The notes: generated by a model from the sequence alone, not told the origin. Positions 1 to 5,580 are shown, numbered from the stretch's first letter. The stretch is DNA of 7,221 nucleotides from BB31 sp964582525 (GCA_964582525.1 CAZOSP010000149.1:1-7221); one strand, 5' to 3'. Translations and numbers: made by a program.

Positions 1-20
1 CAGCCGCCAAACACTCTAAC

Positions 21-42
21 CCACCCGTCTTTAAGCGGGTGG
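21..42 (+). terminator. Terminator-like hairpin of an upstream gene
   Basis: CCACCCG (21-27) pairs perfectly with CGGGTGG (36-42) around an 8-nt loop, and the flanking AA/TT extends the stem after a one-base bulge. The tail is only moderately T-rich (TTGTTTAG), so this is a plausible but not textbook intrinsic terminator. It lies 28 bases before the first gene and would separate that gene from whatever ends left of the window. Confidence 0.5.
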
Positions 43-70
43 TTGTTTAGTGAGGAATAAGGAGTGAAAG

Positions 71-1168
71 ATGGGTATGTATGACGATGAACCTAATGTT
101 GCGCCACAACAAATAGAAACCCTCAAAATCCGCCATTGGGAGATTGATAAATACAATCCGCCCAATCTCAAAATTGTTGTCTTGGTGGGATTGCGCGGCG
201 GCTTGACCACCAGCGGCACAGAAGTTGGCTTTTTTCTCAACCATCAACTGCTGGGAACGGCGGTGTGTGATGATTGGGGGCAGGCGTACTTGAATGCGCA
301 GTTGCCTGATTGGGCGATGGGCGAATGTCATTTGAGTGTGCGGGTTAAAGGCTTTTTACTGGAAGACGTGGTGACGTTTGAGCATGAGCCGATGGTGGTT
401 GAACCTGCGCCCCAAGCAAAGCCGCAATCTCCATCGCCAATCCCGTTAGATTTGATAGAAAAGCTTGAGATTACGCAGTGGGAAATAGATCGCAAAATAC
501 CTGCAACTTTAAGTGTCTCGGCGTTAGTGAGTTTGAAAAACGGCTTAACTGCGCCCGGTATTGAAGTCGGTTTTTTTGTCAAAAATGAATTATTAGGCAC
601 AGCCACGTCGAATGAATGGGGACAGGTTAAATTCTCTGCACCTTGGACTTTGGGAGGTGAATATCAACTGGATGCACAAATCAAAGGCACGTTGCTTAAA
701 ACTAGCATACAGTTAAATTCACCCTTTGGAAAATTTGGGCATTACACCGCTTATGACGACGGCACAGTGATAGACACGCAAACAGGCTTAATGTGGATGC
801 GCTGTGCTTTGGGGCAGACGTGGAACGGAGAAACTTGTCAGGGTGAAGCTGAAACAATGAATTGGGAAACGGCCTGTCAACAAAAAGGTGATGGTTTTGC
901 AGGCTATACGGATTGGCGGATTCCGATGATTGAAGAACTCAAAACTTTGGTGGATATGAGCCAAAGCGGCTTGAAGCTTCATCCACAATTATTTCCATTT
1001 GCCTTTGAGTCTGCTGGCAAACAAATTCAAGGCAAGGGATACTGGTCAGGCTCGCCTTACGCCAACTATTCAGACTTCGCCTGGGGCGTGGGTTTCGGCT
1101 ATGGTAGCGGCAGCAACTACGACCGTAACAGCTATCGGCACGTTCGCTTGGTGCGCGGCGGACAGTGA
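71..1168 (+). CDS. Two-repeat beta-rich protein with C-terminal DUF1566 (Lcl/C-type-lectin-like) domain; candidate DGR target
   Basis: The 365-residue product starts at ATG 71, six bases after a clear AAGGAG (59-64). A second ATG follows two codons later but is worse placed. Residues about 18-95 and 131-207 are two copies of one module: WEID, then EVGFF, then LLGTA, then WGQ, ending in a V/IKG strand. They are separated by a proline-rich linker (111-125). I do not recognise the module by name; it looks like an Ig-like or other beta-sandwich fold. Residues about 224-363 are a DUF1566 domain: DDGTVIDTQTGLMWMRC near 229-245, then GYTDWRIPMIEEL (278-290), then YWSGSP (324-329), ending VRLVRGGQ. 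DUF1566 is related to the C-type-lectin/FGE fold used by retroelement-diversified binding proteins. There is no signal peptide or membrane helix, so it is probably cytoplasmic unless exported by another route. A ligand-binding role is inferred; the ligand is unknown. Confidence 0.85.
   Translation: MGMYDDEPNVAPQQIETLKIRHWEIDKYNPPNLKIVVLVGLRGGLTTSGTEVGFFLNHQLLGTAVCDDWGQAYLNAQLPDWAMGECHLSVRVKGFLLEDVVTFEHEPMVVEPAPQAKPQSPSPIPLDLIEKLEITQWEIDRKIPATLSVSALVSLKNGLTAPGIEVGFFVKNELLGTATSNEWGQVKFSAPWTLGGEYQLDAQIKGTLLKTSIQLNSPFGKFGHYTAYDDGTVIDTQTGLMWMRCALGQTWNGETCQGEAETMNWETACQQKGDGFAGYTDWRIPMIEELKTLVDMSQSGLKLHPQLFPFAFESAGKQIQGKGYWSGSPYANYSDFAWGVGFGYGSGSNYDRNSYRHVRLVRGGQ
1040..1165 (+). other. Candidate variable region (VR) of a diversity-generating retroelement
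   Basis: These last 42 codons run from YWSGSP through a Tyr/Asn/Ser/Gly/Asp/Phe-rich stretch (residues 330-355) to the conserved end HVRLVRGGQ. In known DGR targets of the DUF1566/C-type-lectin class, the variable codons sit in this position, end in C or T at the third base, and precede a fixed GC-rich end coding VRLVRGG. Here most of the codons in the variable stretch end in C or T (TAC, AAC, TAT, GAC, TTC, GGC, AGC, CGT), as expected if they came from AAC/AAT codons of a template repeat by adenine mutagenesis. The window contains neither a template repeat nor a reverse transcriptase, so they would have to be elsewhere in the genome. Confidence 0.45.
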
Positions 1169-1192
1169 CCTTTGGTTTTTGCGGATTTAGCA

Positions 1193-1273
1193 AGACCTTC
1201 TAGGTTTTGAAAACCTAGAAGGTCTGTCTGGGAACGAAGCAAACCTTCCAGGTTTTGAAAACCTGGAAGGTTT
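1193..1273. repeat. Pair of 33-bp REP-like palindromes upstream of the RAYT gene
   Basis: 1193-1225 is a perfect palindrome of two 16-bp arms around a single central G, with core ACCTTCTAGGTTTT. 1241-1273 is a second perfect palindrome of the same size and centre, with CCTTCCAGG replacing CCTTCTAGG. A 15-bp spacer separates them. The arrangement resembles REP doublets (BIME-like) mobilised by RAYT transposases. Both would form strong hairpins in RNA and could also end transcription of the gene at 71-1168. Confidence 0.9.
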
Positions 1274-1294
1274 AATTAGGAGAAGAACTCAAAA

Positions 1295-1924
1295 ATGTCA
1301 AATACGCTCCCGCTGGTCGCTGGGCAGTTTTATCACCTCTACAATCGCGGCAATAATGGCGAGGACTTGTTCCGCGAACCGCGCAATTACGCGCATTTCT
1401 TGGAATTGTATATTCGCCATGTGCATCCTGTGGTAGATACCTTTGCCTATTGCTTGATGCCTAACCATTTTCATTTGTTGGTGCGTCCGAAAGACCTAAA
1501 CCTTCTAGGTTTTAAAAACCTAGAAGGTTTGAGGCGTGGTGCAGACCTTCCAGGTTTTAGAAACCTGGAAGGTCTGTATTCGCAACGCCTTTCCAATCTG
1601 TTCAACGCTTACACCAAAGCCGTCAATAAAGCCTATCAACGTACAGGCAGTTTGTTTGAGAAAAACTTCCATCGCGTGTGGATCGATTCCGATAGCTACT
1701 TGACCCATTTGGTGTGTTACATTCACCGCAACCCACAAAAACATGGTTTTTGTGCAGATTTTCGCACTTATCGTTATTCTTCTTATCAGGCTATCGTGCA
1801 AGCCAAAAACAGCCGTGTGTTGTGGGACGAGTTGTTGTCATGGTTTGGCAGTTTGCAAGCTTTTGATGAATACCATGCGCAATTTGATGCACAGCAGATT
1901 CAGCATTTAATTGAAGGGGATTAA
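1295..1924 (+). CDS. REP-associated tyrosine transposase (RAYT, Y1/IS200-like HUH family)
   Basis: The 209-residue protein has the RAYT hallmarks: an N-terminal YHLYNRGNNGEDLF strand (13-26), the HUH motif inside YCLMPNHFHLLV (52-63; metal-binding H58 and H60), and the helix NAYTKAVNKAY, whose Y106 is the likely catalytic tyrosine. It then has GSLFE (118-122) and the conserved DSDSYLTHLVCYIHRNPQKHGF (131-152). RAYTs are single-strand nucleases related to TnpA(IS200) that bind REP hairpins; they are usually single-copy and domesticated. Residues about 67-94 are not family sequence: they are encoded by two palindromic repeats inserted in frame between the HUH strand and the tyrosine helix, a linker region. 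All catalytic motifs are intact, so the protein may still be active. The start is ATG 1295 with AGGAG at 1278-1282, a longish 12-nt spacing. The same palindromes lie on both sides of the gene. Confidence 0.92.
   Translation: MSNTLPLVAGQFYHLYNRGNNGEDLFREPRNYAHFLELYIRHVHPVVDTFAYCLMPNHFHLLVRPKDLNLLGFKNLEGLRRGADLPGFRNLEGLYSQRLSNLFNAYTKAVNKAYQRTGSLFEKNFHRVWIDSDSYLTHLVCYIHRNPQKHGFCADFRTYRYSSYQAIVQAKNSRVLWDELLSWFGSLQAFDEYHAQFDAQQIQHLIEGD
1498..1576. repeat. In-frame palindrome pair inside the RAYT coding sequence
   Basis: 1498-1530 is a perfect 33-bp palindrome of the CCTTCTAGG type with a central A. 1542-1576 is a 35-bp CCTTCCAGG-type palindrome with one mismatch next to its centre. They have the same order (TAG type, then CAG type) as the upstream pair, with an 11-bp spacer. 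They are translated as NLLGFKNLEGL and DLPGFRNLEGL and add no stop codon. The insertion lies between the HUH motif and the catalytic tyrosine helix. Confidence 0.9.
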
Positions 1925-1931
1925 CTATCGC

Positions 1932-2008
1932 CCTTCTAGGCTTTTTTAGACCTTCTAGGTTTCTAAAACCTAGAAGGTCTAAGAAGGTCTAAAAAACCTA
2001 GAAGGTCT
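1932..2008. repeat. Nested palindrome cluster downstream of the RAYT gene; possible bidirectional terminator
   Basis: 1948-1980 is a 33-bp CCTTCTAGG-type palindrome with one mismatch beside the centre. Outside it, 1932-1956 and 1982-2006 are inverted copies of each other (one extra C at 1941). The two folds share 1948-1956 and are mutually exclusive. The cluster lies 7 bases after the RAYT stop and about 30 bases beyond the end of the convergent toxin gene, so it could terminate transcripts from both sides. Confidence 0.8.
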
Positions 2009-2040
2009 TAGATTTTTCTCGTGTGTGCAACGATGGGCGT

Positions 2041-2214
2041 TTAAGACAAAGGCAAAACACGGGCGCGAGTTTTATGCGCATCAATTGAAACAATCGCGCC
2101 CGTTTTTAATTCCGTAGCAAATTGTTGTAAGGCATTTAGCAGCAAGCTATGCAAAGCTTCCGACATCACATCTTGGGTACGGACTTGTAAGTTCATATCA
2201 ATGAGTATTTTCAT
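2041..2214 (-). CDS. DUF5615 PIN-like toxin, internally deleted (57 residues)
   Basis: From ATG at 2214 the minus strand encodes 57 residues ending at TAA 2041-2043. The first nine, MKILIDMNL, are the classic N-terminus of DUF5615 (PIN-like toxin of VapC type), and the rest, starting QVRTQDV and containing ALHSLLLNALQQFATEL and the end TRARVLPLS, is the classic C-terminus. In intact relatives of roughly 110-120 residues these parts are separated by some 60 residues that carry most of the acidic nuclease residues. Here they are joined directly without a frameshift. One acidic residue of the N-terminal strand (D6) remains, so nuclease activity is very unlikely. The start overlaps the stop of the antitoxin gene by four bases (ATGA), showing the original operon is preserved. 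The ends are recognised from memory of the family, not by a search. Confidence 0.75.
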   Translation of the reverse strand: MKILIDMNLQVRTQDVMSEALHSLLLNALQQFATELKTGAIVSIDAHKTRARVLPLS

Positions 2215-2450
2215 GCTGCGTCCGCAGTGTGTAATTCAACTTCTATTTCCTCAGCCCGCCATGCGGCATAACTTAATGCTGCTTGAATATCTTCAGTTTG
2301 TAAGTAGGGGTAAGCCTGTAAAATTTGTTGTTGAGAATAGCCGCTGGCAATCAAGCCAACAATTGTACCCACAGTTACGCGCAGCCCACGAATACAGGGT
2401 TTGCCACCCATCACGTTAGGGTTTAAGGTAATGCCTTGTAAAGGTTTCAT
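2211..2450 (-). CDS. DUF433 family antitoxin
   Basis: The 79-residue product carries the DUF433 signature near its start: NPNVMGGKPCIRGLRVTVGT (10-29), then GYSQQQILQAYPYLQTEDI (37-55) and ALSYAAWRAEE (58-68). DUF433 proteins are small helix-turn-helix-like antitoxins, VapB-like in role, normally encoded just before a DUF5615 PIN-like toxin. That order is seen here, with a four-base ATGA overlap implying translational coupling. The start at 2450 is supported by AGGAA about 7 bases upstream (2456-2460 on the other strand). Length and motifs are normal, so the antitoxin looks intact although its partner is not. Such antitoxins usually repress their own promoter; the promoter would lie in 2451-2537. 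Confidence 0.92.
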   Translation of the reverse strand: MKPLQGITLNPNVMGGKPCIRGLRVTVGTIVGLIASGYSQQQILQAYPYLQTEDIQAALSYAAWRAEEIEVELHTADAA

Positions 2451-2537
2451 GGTATTTTCCTATTTTAGCTGTTCAAAGCGAGTCGCATGACATCAGTTAT
2501 ATTGAGTTTAACCTAAAATTTTTCGGAGAAAAATTTA
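2451..2537. promoter_or_regulatory. Divergent intergenic region with start signals for both flanking genes
   Basis: This 87-bp gap separates the leftward antitoxin operon from the rightward repeat/TPR gene and must hold both promoters if each is transcribed separately. The clear parts are the ribosome binding sites: AGGAA for the antitoxin (2456-2460, minus strand) and GGAGAA (2525-2530) eight bases before ATG 2538. The middle is AT-rich, with several possible -10-like hexamers (for example TATATT near 2500) but no convincing -35/-10 pair, so I name no exact promoter. Confidence 0.4.
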
Positions 2538-4229
2538 ATGAGCCACTACCTGCACAATAACAACACGCCGATTTTCAACAATCTCATGCTGGGGACTTCG
2601 TTGAGCATGTCGCCCGAAGTCGAGAACGTGGTGGAAACCAAGAAAATGCGCAAGGATATTGAGCTGTTGACCCAGCAGCAGCCGCAGAATTTAGCGACCG
2701 TGCAGCAGGGGATTGAGCGCACGATGAAGGGCGTGGGCGAGGTGTTGCATCGTGGTATGGGGACAGTGAATCAATCGGTGCAAACGGGTTTTAGGCAGGT
2801 GGATAGCACCATGCGCGAGGGTTTTCAGGGCATGGAACGCGGCATGGAAAACATGACGGGCGCGATGCAATCGGGCTTTGAGGACGTTTCTCGCGGAATG
2901 CAGGATGTGTCGAACACGATGGCTGAGGGCTTTGGTGGTGTGCAGAGCGGTATGGAGAATATGGCGGGTGCGGTGCAGGATGGTTTTGAAGGAATGCAGG
3001 GTAATTTGCAGCAAATGAACCGTTCGATGGGTGCAGGGTTTGACCATATGCAGCGCGGCATGGCGCAAATGGGCGGGGTGTTGGCGGAAGGGCTGCAACA
3101 AGTTGATGCGGATTTGCAAGTTGGCTTTTATACCGTGAATCAAAATCTAGCACAGGGTTTCGAGGGCGTGGCAACGGCGGTGTATGCCAGCAATGCGCAG
3201 TTGGGCGAGCAGATGATGCAGGGCTTTGAGTCGCTGGCAAGTGGTCAGCAGCAGTTAGCCAGTGCCACAAGCGCGGGGTTTGGGCATTTGTCGCAACAAA
3301 TGGCGACAGACGCAAATGCCCTGAATAATAATTTGAACCGTGGTTTTAACAATCTTGCCGCAGGGCAGCAGCAATTAGCCAGTGCCACAAGCGCGGGGTT
3401 TGGGCATTTGTCGCAACAAATGGCGACAGACGCAAATGCCCTGAATAATAATTTGAACCGTGGTTTTAACAATCTTGCCGCAGGGCAGCAGCAATTAGCA
3501 GGCATCACTGACGCGGGTTTTCAACGCATGGCGCAACATATGGCAGCCGGCTTTGAAGCGCAGTTGTTGCAGACTTTACAGGAAGGGCAGCAAACCCGCG
3601 CCGCGCTGGGTGAGTTGACGCAAACCGTCAGCGCGGAACACACCGCATTGCGGCAAGCTTTGCGGACACAGCATGAAGCATTGAGTCAGGTGTTAGTGCA
3701 AGGTTTTAATGTTAGTTTGAGCGCGGTGGCGCGCGAGGGCATTTTGCAACGGCAATCGTTGCAGCGTTTGCATCAGGATTTGCGCGGTATGAGTCGGCAG
3801 TTGGCGCAAATTGATGAGACTTTGAAGCATTTGAAGCGTCATCATGCGAATGATCATTTTTTGCCGGGAATGCGCTACTTGGCGGGTTTGAAGCTGGACA
3901 AGGCAAAAATCTATTTCAATAAAGCCTTGGAGGAGTTCGGCGGGCATTTTCAAAGTTTGTTGATGTTAGGTTATGTCGCGGTGTTGGAGGGCGATATTGC
4001 GACCGCGCAAGAGCAGTTTGAAGAAGCGCGATTGCAAGCGGGGCATGAAGGACAACAGCAACAGGAACAGGCGATTGCGGATGTGTATTTAGCGCGTCTG
4101 GCATTTTCGCAAGGTTTTTATGAACAAGCCTATGAGCTGTATTCACAAGCACTTAGGCAACTCGCAACAAATACCTCCCCGCTGGTCTTTGTCGGTCTTG
4201 TGCGTTACGACAACAGTTGCACAGAATGA
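2538..4229 (+). CDS. Long amphipathic helical-repeat protein with C-terminal TPRs; 3' end supplied by a MITE
   Basis: The 563-residue protein has no signal peptide or membrane helix and no family name I can give. Residues about 55-345 form one helical repeat region marked by a GF (once GL) dipeptide at 84, 95, 113, 131, 149, 167, 185, 196, 207, 229, 247, 269, 287, 309, 327 and 338. The spacings are 11, 18 or 22, that is 11 alone, 11+7 or 11+11, as expected for a hendecad/heptad coiled coil or a long amphipathic helix. Residues about 345-440 continue as a Gln/Leu-rich helix. Residues about 441-545 look like three TPRs (KLDKAKIYFNKALEEF; GDIATAQEQFEEA; GFYEQAYELYSQAL). The last 25 residues (from about 539) are encoded by the palindromic element at 4153-4311, so the native end, possibly with more TPRs, seems lost. 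GGAGAA at 2525-2530 supports ATG 2538. A scaffold or membrane-associated role is only a guess. Confidence 0.85.
   Translation: MSHYLHNNNTPIFNNLMLGTSLSMSPEVENVVETKKMRKDIELLTQQQPQNLATVQQGIERTMKGVGEVLHRGMGTVNQSVQTGFRQVDSTMREGFQGMERGMENMTGAMQSGFEDVSRGMQDVSNTMAEGFGGVQSGMENMAGAVQDGFEGMQGNLQQMNRSMGAGFDHMQRGMAQMGGVLAEGLQQVDADLQVGFYTVNQNLAQGFEGVATAVYASNAQLGEQMMQGFESLASGQQQLASATSAGFGHLSQQMATDANALNNNLNRGFNNLAAGQQQLASATSAGFGHLSQQMATDANALNNNLNRGFNNLAAGQQQLAGITDAGFQRMAQHMAAGFEAQLLQTLQEGQQTRAALGELTQTVSAEHTALRQALRTQHEALSQVLVQGFNVSLSAVAREGILQRQSLQRLHQDLRGMSRQLAQIDETLKHLKRHHANDHFLPGMRYLAGLKLDKAKIYFNKALEEFGGHFQSLLMLGYVAVLEGDIATAQEQFEEARLQAGHEGQQQQEQAIADVYLARLAFSQGFYEQAYELYSQALRQLATNTSPLVFVGLVRYDNSCTE
3255..3499 (+). 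repeat. 120-bp (40-codon) tandem duplication inside the helical-repeat gene
   Basis: 3255-3379 is identical to 3375-3499, a period of 120 bp without a single difference. It encodes 22+18 residues, one GF-to-GF pair of modules (from about residue 240 to 320). Identity at silent positions means a recent duplication or gene conversion, unlike the older, diverged modules upstream. Confidence 0.95.
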
Positions 4230-4311
4230 TTATGCGCCTGTTGTCGTGACTTGGAGACCAACAAAAATCCTGCGCAATGCAGGGGTGTTTATTTAGTGCG
4301 AGTTGCCCTAT
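4153..4311. mobile_element. MITE-like long imperfect palindrome with TA-flanked ends
   Basis: The outer arms match as inverted repeats: TTAGGCAACTCGCA at 4153-4166 against TGCGAGTTGCCCTA at 4297-4310, continuing less perfectly to CCCC (4177-4180) and GGGG (4282-4285). Middle segments (4181-4193 and 4260-4273) also resemble each other inverted, and the core arms 4194-4216 and 4238-4259 are strongly complementary. The element is about 157 bp, has no gene of its own, and both ends read TA then GGC(A), as expected for IS630/Tc1-type elements that duplicate TA. It carries the 3' ends of both converging frames. Family assignment is inference; the right end has one extra base compared with the left. 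Confidence 0.6.
4194..4259. terminator. Strong hairpin in the MITE core, possible bidirectional terminator
   Basis: ACGACAACAG (4207-4216) pairs with CTGTTGTCGT (4238-4247), and the stem extends outward to GGTCT (4194-4198) with GAGACC at 4254-4259. The 21-nt loop has further pairing (GCACA with TGCGC, one mismatch). It lies between two convergent frames and overlaps the stop of the plus-strand gene. No long T run follows on either strand, so termination is possible rather than shown. Confidence 0.45.
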
Positions 4312-5148
4312 CACCAAACCCACCAGCAATGCCGCAAACGCCTGTCGCACACGAACACGCCGCCGCCGCGTTTCTGTTTCGTGCTGTTTAATGCTGGCAG
4401 CAATAAAATCCCGCTCCCGCGCACCAATCAACAGCGAATCGGGGTTGTTTTCTAAAATAGTTTCCGCTGCCGTCAAACGTGCGCCGCGCAGCACGTTATC
4501 CGCCCAACCCGCTTGCCAAGCGGCGAGTTCAGCAGCAATACCCGCACGCCATTTTTTTAACGCCGCGTTATCTTTCAGCCAGCCAACTAAAAGCAACCAA
4601 TCGCGCAACAGGGCTTCGTGGGCGATGGTGACGGTGGGCTTATCGGCTTTGTCCTTATCCGCCGTCAGCAAGCGTTCTTGGTCAATCAATTGGTGCAGCA
4701 ACGTGTCGATGGCATCGGTGTGTGTCGGTTGATGCGTATAAAAATAATCACGCGGCAGGGTTTTGCGGGTGTCGTCCTGATTTTCGCCGCTTTGGGTTAA
4801 TTCCACCAACAGCCATTGCAGCAGGGTTTGCTGGTTGGGTTCTAAACTGTGATAAAAATCATCGGCTTTTTTATTCAACAAACCGCGCAAACCGCTGTCT
4901 TGCGCAACCCCCAGACTTGCATACAAAGTCGCGCTGAGATGCCGACACCCCTGTTGCCGTGCGGCTTTCCACAGCTTGTCCAGCGCATACTGCAACAGCG
5001 GCAAACTGCCTTTTTCGCGCTCAGAATCATTGACCAATTGCTGCGCCAAATCCGCGTCAATGCTCATGCCCACCAAAGCCAAGGGCTGCGTAATCGCAGC
5101 GTGCAAGCCCTCCGCGTTGGGCGCAGTGAGCAAAACCGAATCGTTCAG

Positions 5149-5228
5149 GAATAAAGGGGACGCGAATAAAGGGGACGCGAATAAAGGGGACGCGAATAAA
5201 GGGGACGCGACGCGAATAAAGGGGACGC
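5149..5228. repeat. Five 15-bp GAATAAAGGGGACGC units
   Basis: Exact units lie at 5149-5163, 5164-5178, 5179-5193 and 5194-5208; a stray GACGC (5209-5213) precedes a fifth unit at 5214-5228. Because the period is 15, minus-strand reading frames stay open through the first four units (repeating Ala-Ser-Pro-Leu-Phe), which joins the array in frame to the STAND fragment. Confidence 0.95.
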
Positions 5229-5580
5229 TACCCTTTTTTTGAGATATTTTTCTAATAAGGGGACGCTACCCTTTTTTTAATAGTAATAAGGGGACGCTAC
5301 CCTTTTTTAAGGGTAATAAGGGGACGCGGTAATAAGGGGACGCGGTAATAAGGGGACGCTACCCTTTTTTTGAGATATTTTTCTCAGTAATAAGGGGACG
5401 CTACCCTTTTTTAAGGGTAATAAGGGGACGCGGTAATAAGGGGACGCGGTAATAAGGGGACGCTACCCTTTTTTTGAGATATTTTTCTCAATTATTCAAT
5501 CACCTAACTCATTCATCTTCCCAGAAAAGGGAAGCGTCCCCTTTTATTCCTTTTATTCCCCTTTTATTCCTTTTATTCGT
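5221..5580. repeat. GGGGACGC array with exact 104-bp tandem duplication and inverted right end
   Basis: The module AATAAGGGGACGC recurs with two kinds of continuation. One is TACCC followed by six or seven T, then either AAGGGTA (7-bp hairpin TACCCTT/AAGGGTA) or TGAGATATTTTTCTCA (5-bp hairpin); the other is a short GGT linking straight to the next unit. 5283-5386 and 5387-5490 are identical 104-bp copies, each containing four GGGGACGC cores. At the right end the motif appears inverted (GCGTCCCCTTTTATTC, 5534-5549), followed by CCTTTTATTC repeats to 5579. No open reading frame of its own is supported here. Similar G-run repeats are known near RAYT/IS200-like genes; no matching transposase lies in this window beside it. 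Confidence 0.9.

Larger units (their letters stand above)
4153..5133 (-). pseudogene. nSTAND-type NTPase fragment, truncated at both ends
   Basis: The minus-strand frame gives 326 residues from a TTG at 5133, and family-like sequence continues upstream to about 5151 (LNDSV). Recognisable STAND helical/winged-helix blocks are LPLLQYALDKLW (44-55), LGVAQDSGLRGLLNKKADDFY (74-94), TVTIAHEALLRDW (167-179), GWLKDNAALKKW (184-195), RGARLTAAE (216-224), ERDFIAAS (240-247), an Arg cluster (256-263) and the start of a membrane helix (265-276). In full-length nSTAND1-type proteins a P-loop NTPase precedes this part and WD40 or similar sensor repeats follow the helix. The P-loop half is missing: the frame runs straight into the GGGGACGC array. 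After about residue 275 the sequence is encoded by the MITE. With no nucleotide-binding site, credible start or ribosome binding site, this is a remnant of a signalling or conflict-type ATPase. Confidence 0.8.

Noticed and set aside
14..49. Possible integron attC site around the first hairpin (CTCTAAC ... GTTGTTT)
   Set aside because: The outer boxes do not fit the RYYYAAC/GTTRRRY consensus and the structure is short; a terminator hairpin explains it better.
2691..3143. 150-residue minus-strand frame rich in His/Leu opposite the helical-repeat gene
   Set aside because: Its repetition mirrors the GF repeats on the plus strand, it has no start signal, and the plus-strand protein is coherent; it is a shadow frame, as are 2791-3315 and 3245-3508.
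4153..4229. Genuine antisense overlap of two functional genes
   Set aside because: The overlap lies wholly in the palindromic element, so both tails are probably inserted sequence rather than evolved overlapping coding regions.
4277..5242. Plus-strand frames opposite the STAND fragment, including one ending in repeated Asn-Lys-Gly-Asp-Ala
   Set aside because: The minus strand carries recognisable STAND motifs throughout; the plus frames are low-complexity shadows, the last one simply translating the 15-bp repeats.
5149..5490. CRISPR array
   Set aside because: Repeats are short, irregular and G-rich, the intervals are not unique spacers, and there are no cas genes; the 104-bp period is an exact duplication, spacer included.
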